A stretch of 64,000 nt of DNA from contig CAWFEM010000015.1 of assembly GCA_963814905.1 (NCBI GenBank), positions 62,001 to 126,000 of the forward strand, written 5' to 3'. The notes beneath the pieces are model-generated. The model had not been told where the DNA came from and did no database searches. It saw only the letters and a program-made list of their open reading frames with translations. This DNA is from DASWJZ01 sp963814905 (GTDB taxonomy: Bacteria > Pseudomonadota > Alphaproteobacteria > Rhizobiales > Afifellaceae). Made by a program: the position numbers and the translations under genes. Shown here one piece after another: positions 26,103 through 34,746 of the stretch (the first letter of the stretch is position 1; each line of letters starts with the position of its first letter).

Positions 26103-27065
26103 ATGAGCGATTCCTCCGTCAAGATCGTATTGGCCGATCGGGTCGCTGCGGGGACGCCGGCCGAGGTGGCAAAGCGCCTTCGCGGTCTGTCCGACCGCGC
26201 CCTTGCCTGGCTTTTCATCACGCCGACGATCCTCCTGCTGCTTGCGATCAACATCTTCCCGCTGATCTGGACGATCTACCTGTCGTTCACGAACTACCGG
26301 GCCAACCGGCCGAACGCCGAGATCGAGAACATCGGCCTGCGCTATTACGAGCGCATCCTGACCGATACCGACGTCTGGTACGGGATGCAGGTCACCGCTC
26401 ACTTCGTCATTTGGACGATCGTTTTCGAGACCGTCATCGGCTTCGGCCTCGCTTACCTGATCGACCGAAAATTCCGCGGCCACGCCTTCTGGACCACGGT
26501 GATCCTGATTCCGATGATGCTGTCTCCGGCCGTGGTGGGAAATTTCTGGAAGTTCCTCTATCAGCCGCAGATCGGGCTCTTCAACTACGCCGTCTCGTTC
26601 CTCTCCGGCGTCGACCCGACGTCTTTCGAGATGCTCGGCGAGGTGAGCCTCGCGCCGTGGGCGATCGTGATCGTCGACGTGTGGATGTGGACACCCTACG
26701 TGATGCTGATCTGCCTCGCGGGCCTCCGCTCGATTCCCGAAGACATCTATGAGGCCGCCGAGGTCGACCGCGCTTCAAGCCTGCGGCAGTTCTGGTCGAT
26801 CACGCTGCCGATGGCGCTGCCCTTCATCATGCTCGCGGTGCTCTTCCGCGGCATCGAGAATTTCAAGATGTTCGACATGGTCAACCTTTTGACCGGCGGT
26901 GGCCCCGGCTCGACCACGGAGCTTGCCTCCATCACATTGAAGCGTGAAGCCTTCGAAAGCTGGAAGACCGGCTATTCATCGGCCTTCGCCATCATCCTCT
27001 TCGTCACCGTCTTCGGCCTCGCCAACATCTACGTGAAGGCGCTGAACAGGGTGAAGCAGCGATGA
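26103..27065 (+). CDS. ABC transporter permease, MalF/UgpA type (first permease)
   Basis: A 320-residue permease with six membrane helices starting at about residue 33 (ALAWLFITPTILLLLAINIFPLIWTIYLS). The EAA loop is DIYEAAEVDRASSLRQFWSITLPMALP, followed by the usual LTGGGPGSTTELASI. ATG 26103 has AGGA upstream at fair spacing. An earlier ATG at 26076 would add nine residues and lies close to the preceding hairpin. It forms a heterodimer with the next permease. Confidence 0.9.
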   Translation: MSDSSVKIVLADRVAAGTPAEVAKRLRGLSDRALAWLFITPTILLLLAINIFPLIWTIYLSFTNYRANRPNAEIENIGLRYYERILTDTDVWYGMQVTAHFVIWTIVFETVIGFGLAYLIDRKFRGHAFWTTVILIPMMLSPAVVGNFWKFLYQPQIGLFNYAVSFLSGVDPTSFEMLGEVSLAPWAIVIVDVWMWTPYVMLICLAGLRSIPEDIYEAAEVDRASSLRQFWSITLPMALPFIMLAVLFRGIENFKMFDMVNLLTGGGPGSTTELASITLKREAFESWKTGYSSAFAIILFVTVFGLANIYVKALNRVKQR

Positions 27066-28015
27066 GCGCCGCGACAACCGCCCATTCGGTCGTCGAGCCG
27101 ACCTCACGCGCCAAATTCGTCGCCGGCACGCTCGTCATTCTCTATGCGCTGATCACAATCGTCCCGCTCGTCTGGATCGTCGCGACGAGCTTCAAGACGC
27201 CGCCCGATTCGATCGCCTATCCGCCGAAGGTGCTCTTCAGCCCGTCGCTGGAAGGCTACGTGAACCTCTTCACCACACGCACGCGGCAGACACCGGAATA
27301 CATAGAGAGCCTGCCCCCAGCGACGGCTTGGTACGACAAGCTCGTGCGCTCCCGCAACATGGTCATCGCCGGACCGTCGAACGTCGTCCAGCGCTTCACC
27401 AACTCCATCATCATCGCCTTCGGCTCGACCTTCCTAGCCGTTTTCCTCGGCGTGCTCGCCGCCTACGGATTCTCACGCTTCAAGGTTCCGCTGAAGGACG
27501 ATTTGCTCTTCTTCATCCTGTCGACGCGCATGATGCCGCCGATCGCGGTCGCGATCCCGATCTATCTCATGTACCGGGAAGTCGGCCTGACCAATTCCAA
27601 GATCGGCATGATCCTTCTTTACACGGCCGTGAACGTGTCGCTCGCCGTCTGGCTGCTCAAAGGCTTCATCGACGAGATCCCGCGCGAATACGAGGAAGCC
27701 GCCATGATCGACGGCTATTCGCGCCTGCACGCCTTCATCAAGGTAGTGCTGCCGCAGGCGACGACGGGCATCGCGGCAACGGCGATCTTCTGCCTGATCT
27801 TCGCGTGGAACGAATACGCCTTCGCCGTGCTCCTCACCTCCGGCGAAGCGCAGACCATGCCGCCCTTCATCCCCTTCATCATCGGCGAGGGCGGACAGGA
27901 CTGGCCGGCGGTCGCGGCGGCAACGACGCTCTTCCTGATCCCGATCTGCGTGTTCACGATCCTGCTCAGGAAGCATCTCCTGCGTGGCATCACCTTCGGA
28001 GCGGTCAGGAAATGA
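27062..28015 (+). CDS. ABC transporter permease, MalG/UgpE type (second permease)
   Basis: A 317-residue permease with an N-terminal helix (FVAGTLVILYALITIVPLVWIV), a periplasmic stretch, then five helices. The EAA loop is PREYEEAAMIDGYSRLHAFIKVVLPQA, and it ends with GLLRG-type LLRKHLLRGITFGAVRK. ATG 27062 overlaps the first permease by 4 bases. Its stop overlaps the small membrane protein start in the same way, so translation of the block is probably coupled. Confidence 0.92.
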   Translation: MSAATTAHSVVEPTSRAKFVAGTLVILYALITIVPLVWIVATSFKTPPDSIAYPPKVLFSPSLEGYVNLFTTRTRQTPEYIESLPPATAWYDKLVRSRNMVIAGPSNVVQRFTNSIIIAFGSTFLAVFLGVLAAYGFSRFKVPLKDDLLFFILSTRMMPPIAVAIPIYLMYREVGLTNSKIGMILLYTAVNVSLAVWLLKGFIDEIPREYEEAAMIDGYSRLHAFIKVVLPQATTGIAATAIFCLIFAWNEYAFAVLLTSGEAQTMPPFIPFIIGEGGQDWPAVAAATTLFLIPICVFTILLRKHLLRGITFGAVRK

Positions 28016-28233
28016 GCGCCTCCGACAGCAGCGGCCGCCCGCCCCGCCAGACGCTCCTGACGCGCTTCCTGCGGATGCGCCGCGGACCCTGGGAGGGCCT
28101 CGCGACGATCGTAATCGCGGCCGGCATCGTCATGCTGATGCAGCCGCTGGCGCTGCCGCTCTACACCTATTCCTTCGTCACCATTCTCGCCGGCACCGCG
28201 ATGTTCGTCATCGTCAGCCATTTCCCGGATTGA
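28012..28233 (+). CDS. Small two-helix membrane protein of ABC operon (GlpU-like)
   Basis: A 73-residue protein with two hydrophobic segments, WEGLATIVIAAGIVMLMQPL and LYTYSFVTILAGTAMFVIV, after a basic N-terminus. The position, between permeases and ATPases of a polyol-type ABC operon, matches GlpU of the rhizobial glycerol transporter glpSTPQUV (family knowledge recalled, not searched). It overlaps the second permease by ATGA. It may be an accessory subunit of the transporter, and no catalytic motif is visible. Confidence 0.75.
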   Translation: MSASDSSGRPPRQTLLTRFLRMRRGPWEGLATIVIAAGIVMLMQPLALPLYTYSFVTILAGTAMFVIVSHFPD

Positions 28234-28237
28234 CGCC

Positions 28238-29335
28238 ATGGCCGAGATCAGGGTCGAGAACCTCAGGAAACAGTTCGGCGATTTCGTCGCCGTCAAGGAT
28301 TCGATGCTGACGGTGGAGAACGGCGAGTTCTTCGTCATGCTCGGTCCGTCGGGCTGCGGCAAGACGACGACGCTCAGGATGATCGCCGGGCTGGAATTGC
28401 CGACCTCCGGGCGGATCCTGCTCGACGGCGAGGACGTAACCTTCAAGCGCGCAGCGGAGCGCGACATCGCCTTCGTGTTCCAGCTCTTCGCGCTCTACAC
28501 GCACATGAACGTGCGCAAGAACATCGCCTTCCCGCTCGTCACCCAGGGCACGCCGCGCGCCGAGATCAAGGCGCGCGTGGAGGAGACGGCGCGGCTCTTG
28601 AGGATCGATCACATCCTCGACCGCTCCATCTCCGGGCTTGCCGGCGGCGACCGCCAGCGCGTGGCGCTCGGCCGCGCCATCGTGCGGCGGCCGAAGGTAT
28701 TTCTGATGGACGAGCCGCTCGGCACGCTCGACACGGAGTTCCGCGATCTCATGGTGCGCGAGCTGCGCGAGCTTCATAACCGCATCGGCGCCACCACCGT
28801 CTACGTGACGCACGACCAGCTCGAAGCGATGGCGATGGCCGACAAGATCGCGGTGATGAATCGTGGCGTCGTGGAGCAATACGCCACGCCGCAGGAGATC
28901 TACGATCGCCCGGCGTCGATGTTCGTCGCGGAATTCATCGGCTCGCCGCCGATGAACTTCCTGCCCGTCCATTCAAGCCTCGCCAAGGGGGCGAAGACGC
29001 TCCGGGTCAACGGGGCCACCGTCCCCGTGCCGGAGATCCACGAGGAAGTCGCGGAGACGGAGCTCGCGCTCGGCGTCAGGCCGGAGCACATCCGCTTCGA
29101 CGATTCCTCGGCGCTGCGCGGCTCGGTGTTCGGCTCCGAATATCTCGGCACCACGCAGATCGTGACGGTCACGACCGAGCACGGGCCGCTCAAGGCGCGG
29201 CTTCCGGCCAACGTGCCCGTCGCCGACGGCGAAACGGTCGGCCTCGCCTTCCGTGGCGAGCGGCTGTCGCTCTTCGAGAAGGCGAGCGGACGCGCCATCG
29301 CGACCGCGCGGAGAATGGGGGGCGCGCATGGCTGA
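28238..29335 (+). CDS. ABC transporter ATP-binding protein, MalK/UgpC type (first)
   Basis: A 365-residue ATPase. Walker A is GPSGCGKTTT, the Q-loop is AFVFQLFALYTHMNV, and the signature is degenerate, LAGGDRQRVALGRAIV in place of LSGGQ. Walker B is VFLMDEPLG, with VTHDQLEAMAM. The C-terminal about 120 residues form the TOBE/OB regulatory region of sugar importers. Both the QLFALY Q-loop and the AGGD signature deviate from the norm, so this subunit may be the less active half of a heterodimer with the next ATPase. Confidence 0.9.
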   Translation: MAEIRVENLRKQFGDFVAVKDSMLTVENGEFFVMLGPSGCGKTTTLRMIAGLELPTSGRILLDGEDVTFKRAAERDIAFVFQLFALYTHMNVRKNIAFPLVTQGTPRAEIKARVEETARLLRIDHILDRSISGLAGGDRQRVALGRAIVRRPKVFLMDEPLGTLDTEFRDLMVRELRELHNRIGATTVYVTHDQLEAMAMADKIAVMNRGVVEQYATPQEIYDRPASMFVAEFIGSPPMNFLPVHSSLAKGAKTLRVNGATVPVPEIHEEVAETELALGVRPEHIRFDDSSALRGSVFGSEYLGTTQIVTVTTEHGPLKARLPANVPVADGETVGLAFRGERLSLFEKASGRAIATARRMGGAHG

Positions 29336-30353
29336 CGTCGCGCTCTCCCGCGCCACCAAGCGCTTCGGCGAGACGGTCGCGGTCGACGCGCTCGATCTCA
29401 AGATCGCCGACGGCGAGTTCGTCGTCCTGCTCGGGCCGACGGGCGCCGGCAAGACGACGACGCTTCGCCTCGTCGCCGGGCTGGAAAGGCCGGACACCGG
29501 CTCGGTCTCGATCGGCGGGCGCGACGTCACGCAGATTGCGCCGGCCGCGCGCGACGTCACATTCGTGTTCCAGCAATATTCGCTCTACCCGCATCTCTCC
29601 GTTTACGAGAACCTCGCCTTCCCGCTGCGCTCACCGGCGCGCCGCGTGCCGGAGGCGGAGATCAAGTCGCGCATCCAGCAAGTCGCCGATGTGTTGAGCA
29701 TCGCGAGCAAGCTGGAGAACCGCGCGACGAAGCTTTCCGGCGGCGAGATGCAGCGCGTCGCCATCGGCCGCGCGCTGGTGCGCCGCCCCGCCGTCTATCT
29801 GATGGACGAACCACTTTCCTCGCTCGACGCCAAGCTCCGCGCCGATCTCCGGCTGGAGCTGAAGCACATCCAGCACAGCCTCGGCGCCACCATCCTCTAC
29901 GTCACCCACGACCAGATCGAGGCGATGACCATGGCAAACCGGATCGGCATTCTCTCCGAGGGGCGGCTGATCCAGATCGGCACACCGCGCGAGATCTACG
30001 AAAGCCCGCGCAGCATCTACGTCGCCGCCCGGCTTGGGCAGCCGAGCATCAACCTGTTCCCGGCCGGGCTCCTTCCCGACGGCGGCGCGCCCGCCGGCAC
30101 GCACACGATCGGCGCGCGCACCGAGCATCTCAGGATCGCCAAGGCGACAAACGGCAAGGCGCAGGCGACGGTCGACTGGATCGAGCATCTCGGCGACCAG
30201 AACCATCTCCATATCCGCGTCGGCGAGCACAAGCTCGTCACACTCGTCGATCCCGCGACGGAGCTGAAGGCCGGCGACGCGATCAGCGTCGAATTGGATG
30301 GCCCGCTTTGCTTCGACCAGGCGGGAGAGCGGATCGGAGGCGGGAATGCTTGA
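29328..30353 (+). CDS. ABC transporter ATP-binding protein, MalK/UgpC type (second)
   Basis: A 341-residue ATPase. Walker A is GPTGAGKTTT, the Q-loop is FVFQQYSLYPHLSVYENLAFPL, the signature is a canonical LSGGEMQRVAIGRAL, and Walker B is VYLMDEPLSSLDAKLR, with VTHDQIEAMTMANRI. A C-terminal TOBE domain follows from about residue 240. ATG 29328 overlaps the first ATPase by 8 bases. Two separate ATPase genes in one operon match the glpS-glpT arrangement and imply a heterodimer. Confidence 0.9.
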   Translation: MADVALSRATKRFGETVAVDALDLKIADGEFVVLLGPTGAGKTTTLRLVAGLERPDTGSVSIGGRDVTQIAPAARDVTFVFQQYSLYPHLSVYENLAFPLRSPARRVPEAEIKSRIQQVADVLSIASKLENRATKLSGGEMQRVAIGRALVRRPAVYLMDEPLSSLDAKLRADLRLELKHIQHSLGATILYVTHDQIEAMTMANRIGILSEGRLIQIGTPREIYESPRSIYVAARLGQPSINLFPAGLLPDGGAPAGTHTIGARTEHLRIAKATNGKAQATVDWIEHLGDQNHLHIRVGEHKLVTLVDPATELKAGDAISVELDGPLCFDQAGERIGGGNA

Positions 30354-30951
30354 CCAGAAGCAGCGCCGAAATCTGATCGAGGCCGTCGCCAAGGCGGTGA
30401 TCGCGCATACCGACGAATTGACCGCGCTCGACAGCGCCATCGGCGACGGCGATCACGGCGCCAACATGAAACGCGGCTTCGAGGCGGTGCTCGCCGATCT
30501 CGACGCGCTTTCCGGCAAGCCGCTTCCCGACGCGCTGAAGGCGGCGGGCATGCAGCTCGTCATGAAGGTCGGCGGCGCTTCCGGCCCGCTTTACGGCACG
30601 CTGTTCATGACGCTCGGCAAGAGCCTCGCGGAGGACGCCGACCGCGCCGGCTTCGCGACAGCCTTGAAGGCGGCGATCGAAGGCGTGAAGGCGCGCGGCA
30701 AGTCGGATGTCGGCCAGAAGACCATGCTCGACGTTCTCGTCCCGGTGCAGGAGGCGGTCGCCGACGATACGACGCTCGACGCCGTCGTGCGGCGCGCGCA
30801 GGAAGCGGCGGAGGCAACCGTTCCGATGCTTGCGACGCGCGGGCGCGCCTCGTTTCTCGGCGAACGCTCGATAGGACATATGGACCCGGGCGCGCGGTCG
30901 AGCGCGCTCATCGTCGAGGCCGCCGCAGCGGCGCTTGCGGCGCAAACGTGA
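30346..30951 (+). CDS. dhaL: Dihydroxyacetone kinase subunit DhaL
   Basis: A 201-residue DhaL-type ADP-binding subunit. It has DSAIGDGDHGANMKRGFEAV with the Mg-ADP-coordinating aspartates near residues 27-37, VGGASGPLYGTLFM, and the C-terminal RASFLGERSIGHMDPGARS typical of DhaL. ATG 30346 overlaps the preceding ATPase gene. In the PTS-dependent system DhaL keeps ADP tightly bound and is re-phosphorylated by DhaM before phosphorylating dihydroxyacetone bound on DhaK. Confidence 0.95.
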   Translation: MLDQKQRRNLIEAVAKAVIAHTDELTALDSAIGDGDHGANMKRGFEAVLADLDALSGKPLPDALKAAGMQLVMKVGGASGPLYGTLFMTLGKSLAEDADRAGFATALKAAIEGVKARGKSDVGQKTMLDVLVPVQEAVADDTTLDAVVRRAQEAAEATVPMLATRGRASFLGERSIGHMDPGARSSALIVEAAAAALAAQT

Positions 30952-30959
30952 AGGCGGCC

Positions 30960-31349
30960 ATGAAGAACGTCGGCATCGTCATCGTTTCCCACTCCTCGCT
31001 CGTCGCCCAGGGCACAGCCGACATGGTGCGGCAGATGGTGGGCGACGAAGTGCCCCTCGCCTTCTGCGGCGGCAATCCGGAGGGCGGTCTCGGCACCAGC
31101 GTGGAATCGATCATGCAGGCCATCGACAGCGCCTGGTCGGAGGCCGGCGTCGCCATCCTCGTCGATCTCGGCGGCGCGGAGACGAACAGCGAGATGGCGG
31201 TGGAGATGCTTCCCGGCGACCGGGCGAAGCGGGTCGTGGTGTGCAACGCGCCGATCGTGGAGGGCGCGGTGATCGCCGCGACGGAAGCCTCGGGCGGCGC
31301 ACCGCTCGATGTCGTGAAACGCACGGCGGAAGAACTTTCCCCGGCTTGA
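30960..31349 (+). CDS. dhaM: Dihydroxyacetone kinase phosphotransfer subunit DhaM (PTS IIA domain only)
   Basis: A 129-residue mannose-type EIIA domain. It starts MKNVGIVIVSHSS with the phosphoryl-accepting His at about residue 11. It has FCGGNPEGGLGTSVESI, ILVDLGGAETNSEMAVEML, and VVCNAPIVEGAV. E. coli DhaM fuses IIA, HPr and truncated EI; here only the IIA part is present and the other two follow as separate genes. GTG 30948, overlapping dhaL by 4 bases, is an alternative start adding four residues. It receives phosphate from the downstream HPr and passes it to DhaL-ADP. Confidence 0.92.
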   Translation: MKNVGIVIVSHSSLVAQGTADMVRQMVGDEVPLAFCGGNPEGGLGTSVESIMQAIDSAWSEAGVAILVDLGGAETNSEMAVEMLPGDRAKRVVVCNAPIVEGAVIAATEASGGAPLDVVKRTAEELSPA

Positions 31350-31351
31350 AG

Positions 31352-31681
31352 ATGGAATCGCGAATGTCCGGCAAGGTCATGACGGGGTCGGTTCTGATGA
31401 CGCACGCGGTGGGTCTCCACGCGCGGCCGTCGGTGAAGCTCACCAAGCTCGCCAAGACCTTCGAAAGCCGCGTTGAGCTGGCGCTCGGCGCCGACGGCCC
31501 GTGGATCGACGCCAAGAGCATCGTCAAGGTCATGGCGACCAAGGCGCCGCAGAACGCGGTCCTGCATTTCCGCGCCGAAGGCGACGACGCGACGGCGGCA
31601 ATCGATGCGCTCGTCGGGCTGGTCGCCAAAGATTTCGGGGAGTCCGACGTGGCGGACGTGGCCCATGCCGGAACCGGTTGA
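31352..31681 (+). CDS. HPr-family phosphocarrier protein
   Basis: A 109-residue HPr domain with the active-site block HAVGLHARPSVKLTKLA (phospho-His about residue 23). It also has AKSIVKVMATKAPQNAVLHFRAEG, the usual place of the regulatory Ser replaced within AKSIV. The C-terminus is slightly longer than the standard 85-90 residues and runs 17 bases into the EI gene. ATG 31352 or 31364 are both possible. It relays phosphate from the adjacent EI to DhaM, so this is probably a dedicated, operon-specific HPr. Confidence 0.9.
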   Translation: MESRMSGKVMTGSVLMTHAVGLHARPSVKLTKLAKTFESRVELALGADGPWIDAKSIVKVMATKAPQNAVLHFRAEGDDATAAIDALVGLVAKDFGESDVADVAHAGTG

Positions 31682-33260
31682 GATCAAGGGCCGCTCCGCT
31701 GCTCCCGGCATCGCCGCCGGCCCGCTCTTCCGTCTCGACGCGGAGATCGCTCGCCGGCTGCCGACCGGCGACGTGAAGCGCGAGCGGCAAGCGCTGAGTG
31801 CCGCGGTATTGAGCGCAATCGAGCAGATTTCCGGCCTGATGAACGCGGCGGAAGCCGACGAGCACGGCATCCTCGAGTTCCAGGCGGCAATGCTTTCCGA
31901 CGACGAGCTGACCCACCCGGTCTTCACGCGGATCGATGCCGGCGACAGCGCCGAGGCGGCGTGGATCGCCGTGCTCTCCGAGCAGATCACCGGCTTCGAG
32001 ACGGCCGACGACGACTACTTCCGGGCGCGCGCAGCCGACCTCGTCGATCTGCGCGACCGGGTGCTGCGAAATCTGTCGGGCGCCGACCTCGCCGCAGCGC
32101 CGGCCGGCGCCATCCTGACCGGCGCCGACATCACGCCGACCCGCTTCCTGGAGACCGACTGGTCGCAAGGCGGAGGGGTCGCGCTTTCGGCGGGAAGCGC
32201 CACCAGCCACGTCGCGATGCTGGCGCGCGCCCGCGGCGTGCCGATGGTGGTCGGACTCGGCGACATCGTCCTCGACGACCATCGCGAGGCCATGGTCGAC
32301 GGCGACAGCGGTGCGGTGGTGCTGAGCCCCGGAGAGTCGGAATTCGCCTTCGTGGCAAAGCACCGCGCCGCCAAGGCGAAGGACGGCGAACGCTTCGCCC
32401 GCTATCTCCACGCAAAGGCATGCACCGCCTGCGGCGTCGCGATCGACGTGATGGTCAACGTCGCGCGGCCGGAGGAAGTCGACCTGATCGACGTCACCAC
32501 GACGGACGGCGTCGGGCTGATGCGGACCGAGTTCCTGTTCTCCGGCGACACGCTGCCGGACGAGGAGGCACAGTACCGAGCCTACGCGAAGGTGCTCGAC
32601 TGGGCGGACGGACGCCCCGTCACGATCCGCACCATCGACGCCGGCGGCGACAAGCCGGTAAAGGGGCTGACGGTGGAGGAGCCCAATCCGTTCCTCGGTC
32701 TGCGCGGCATCCGGCTTTCGCTGGCACGGCCGGAAGTGTTCCGCGTGCAGCTCCGCGCGCTCATCCGCGCCGCCGCCCACGGAAACCTCAAGGTCATGCT
32801 GCCCATGGTCACGGTCCCCGCCGAGATCGAGGCGGCTCGCGGCTATCTCGACGCTGTCCTCCAGGAGCTTGCTGCGGAGACCGCCGCCGCCGCGCGCCCG
32901 GCGCTCGGCATCATGGTGGAAGTGCCCGCCGTCGCCATTCGGCCGGAGGACTATGCGGCGGCAGAGTTCTTCTCGATCGGCTCAAACGATCTCACCCAAT
33001 ACGTCACCGCGGCGGCACGCGACAGTCATCGCGTCGCCGATCTTTGCGACGTCACCAACCCGGCCGTGATGAAGCTCATCGCCGATGTCGCCGCCTTCGG
33101 TAACCGCGCCGGCATCGAGGTGAGTCTTTGCGGCGATGCCGCCGGCGACCCGACGCTGGTGCCTGCCCTTCTCAAGCGCGGGCTGCGATGCCTGTCCGTC
33201 GCCCCGGCAATGCTCGGCCCGGTCAAGGCGGCGATCGCCGGAACGCAGCTCGATGGTTGA
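31665..33260 (+). CDS. PTS enzyme I-like phosphoenolpyruvate-protein phosphotransferase
   Basis: A 531-residue EI homologue. It has N-terminal swivelling domain motif GSATSHVAMLARARGVPMVVG with the phospho-His, and the PEP-binding barrel with GVGLMRTEFLFSG, IRTIDAGGDKPVKGL, NPFLGLRGIRLSL, and FFSIGSNDLTQYVTAAARDS. CGDAAGDP contains the catalytic Cys near the end. It is slightly shorter than E. coli EI (575). It overlaps the HPr gene by 17 bases. It starts the chain PEP to EI to HPr to DhaM to DhaL. Confidence 0.93.
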   Translation: MPEPVEIKGRSAAPGIAAGPLFRLDAEIARRLPTGDVKRERQALSAAVLSAIEQISGLMNAAEADEHGILEFQAAMLSDDELTHPVFTRIDAGDSAEAAWIAVLSEQITGFETADDDYFRARAADLVDLRDRVLRNLSGADLAAAPAGAILTGADITPTRFLETDWSQGGGVALSAGSATSHVAMLARARGVPMVVGLGDIVLDDHREAMVDGDSGAVVLSPGESEFAFVAKHRAAKAKDGERFARYLHAKACTACGVAIDVMVNVARPEEVDLIDVTTTDGVGLMRTEFLFSGDTLPDEEAQYRAYAKVLDWADGRPVTIRTIDAGGDKPVKGLTVEEPNPFLGLRGIRLSLARPEVFRVQLRALIRAAAHGNLKVMLPMVTVPAEIEAARGYLDAVLQELAAETAAAARPALGIMVEVPAVAIRPEDYAAAEFFSIGSNDLTQYVTAAARDSHRVADLCDVTNPAVMKLIADVAAFGNRAGIEVSLCGDAAGDPTLVPALLKRGLRCLSVAPAMLGPVKAAIAGTQLDG

Positions 33261-33687
33261 GCGTGGCCAGCGCAACGGCGACGCAACTGTCAGCGCCGGC
33301 GTCGCGGAATACAAGGCGATCCTGCAACGCGTGCTCGAAGCGCGTCCGTCCGGCACTAGGCAGCGCATCGCCGCGGCCCTTTCCAAGAACCGCAGCTTCG
33401 TGACGCAGATCACGTCGACCGCCTACGACACGCCGATCCCCGCCCGCCACGTCGATCTGGTTCTGGAGATCTGCCATTTCTCGCCGAGCGAGCGGAAGGC
33501 GTTCCTCGACGCCTATGCGCGCGCGCATCCGAACCGGCACGCGCCGCCGCGCGACCAGCCGCGCACGCGGACGCATGTCATCCATCTGCCGGATCTCGGA
33601 TCGGCGGCCAAGAACCGCCAACTCGACCAACTGGTCGGGGATTTCGTCGAAAAGCTCGCCAATCTCGTCGCGCGGGCAAAGGACTGA
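33253..33687 (+). CDS. HTH-like putative regulator in the dha operon
   Basis: A 144-residue protein that overlaps the EI gene by 8 bases and precedes dhaK. Residues about 20-80 look like a Cro/CI-type helix-turn-helix: TRQRIAAALSKNRSFVTQI followed by PARHVDLVLEICHFSPSER. A basic/proline linker (NRHAPPRDQPRTRTH) leads to a short C-terminal helix LDQLVGDFVEKLANLVARA suited to dimerisation. I do not recognise the family firmly. It could be a co-encoded regulator sensing the phosphorylation state, which is inference. Confidence 0.6.
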   Translation: MVERGQRNGDATVSAGVAEYKAILQRVLEARPSGTRQRIAAALSKNRSFVTQITSTAYDTPIPARHVDLVLEICHFSPSERKAFLDAYARAHPNRHAPPRDQPRTRTHVIHLPDLGSAAKNRQLDQLVGDFVEKLANLVARAKD

Positions 33688-33699
33688 GGAGGGGCAACG

Positions 33700-34695
33700 G
33701 TGAAGAAGCTCATCAACCAAGTCGATACGATCCTGGCTGAAAGCCTCGACGGCTTCGCGGCAGCGCACGCCGACCTGGTCACGCTCGGCTCGGACCACAA
33801 ATTCGTGCGCCGGCGCAACCTGAAGCCCGGCAAGGTGGCGCTCATTTCCGGGGGCGGCTCGGGGCATGAGCCGCTTCACGCCGGCTTCGTCGGTTACGGC
33901 ATGCTCGATGCCGCCTGCCCCGGCCAGGTCTTCACCTCGCCGACGCCGGATCAGATGCTCGACGCCGCGGAGGCTGTCGCAGACGGCGCCGGAGTCCTCT
34001 TCATCGTGAAGAACTACGAAGGCGACGTCATGAATTTCGACATGGCGGCGGAGATGACGACGGAGCTTGAGATCGAGGCGATGTCGGTCAGGACGAATGA
34101 CGACGTGGCGGTGGAAAATTCCATCTATACGGCCGGGCGACGCGGCGTCGCCGGAACGATGATCGTGGAGAAGATCGTGGGCGCCGCCGCCGAGGAGGGG
34201 CGCGACCTCGAAACGCTGAAGGCGCTCGGCGACAGCGTCAATCTGCGTACCCGTTCCATGGGCGTGGCGTTGACGAGCTGCACGGTGCCCGCCGCCGGCA
34301 AGCCGACCTTCGACATCGGCGAGGACGAGATGGAGATGGGGGTCGGCATCCACGGAGAACCGGGCCGTCGCCGCGTGAAGCTCAAACCCGCCGACGCGAT
34401 CGTCGAGGAGATGATGACCGCGATACTCGACGATCTGGCCGAGAAGAGCGGCGAGGCAATCCTGCTCGTCAACGGCTTCGGCGGCACGCCCGCGATGGAA
34501 CTCTACCTTGTCTACAACTCAGCGGTGAAAGTGCTTGAGAAGCGAGGGCTTAAGGCGGCGCGTTCGCTCGTCGGCAACTACGTGACCTCGCTCGACATGG
34601 CGGGCTGTTCGCTGACCGTCTCGATGCTCGACGCGGAGACGGCGCGGCTGTGGGACGCCGCTGTCCACACGCCCGCGTTGCGCTGGGGGATGTAA
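33700..34695 (+). CDS. dhaK: Dihydroxyacetone kinase subunit DhaK
   Basis: A 331-residue DhaK. It has LISGGGSGHEPLHAGFVGYGMLDAA near residues 48-72, GQVFTSPTPDQ, FIVKNYEGDVMNFDMAAEM, and EMGVGIHGEPGRRR with the His that binds dihydroxyacetone covalently as a hemiaminal. NGFGGTPAMELYLVY closes the fold. The start is GTG 33700 with GAGGAGGGG a few bases upstream. It is the substrate-binding half of the kinase and the last gene of the operon that starts at 24687. Confidence 0.95.
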   Translation: MKKLINQVDTILAESLDGFAAAHADLVTLGSDHKFVRRRNLKPGKVALISGGGSGHEPLHAGFVGYGMLDAACPGQVFTSPTPDQMLDAAEAVADGAGVLFIVKNYEGDVMNFDMAAEMTTELEIEAMSVRTNDDVAVENSIYTAGRRGVAGTMIVEKIVGAAAEEGRDLETLKALGDSVNLRTRSMGVALTSCTVPAAGKPTFDIGEDEMEMGVGIHGEPGRRRVKLKPADAIVEEMMTAILDDLAEKSGEAILLVNGFGGTPAMELYLVYNSAVKVLEKRGLKAARSLVGNYVTSLDMAGCSLTVSMLDAETARLWDAAVHTPALRWGM

Positions 34696-34716
34696 CTGCG
34701 GAGTTCCTGCCTTATT

Positions 34717-34734
34717 CTGAGTCGTCCGACTCAG
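34717..34734. promoter_or_regulatory. 18-bp perfect palindrome upstream of the H1-like gene
   Basis: CTGAGTCG-TC-CGACTCAG (8-bp arms, 2-base centre) lies between the dhaK stop and the H1-like start at 34747. It has no following T-run and too small a loop for a normal terminator. An operator or partial terminator is possible. Confidence 0.35.
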
Positions 34735-34746
34735 GAGAGGCCGCAC

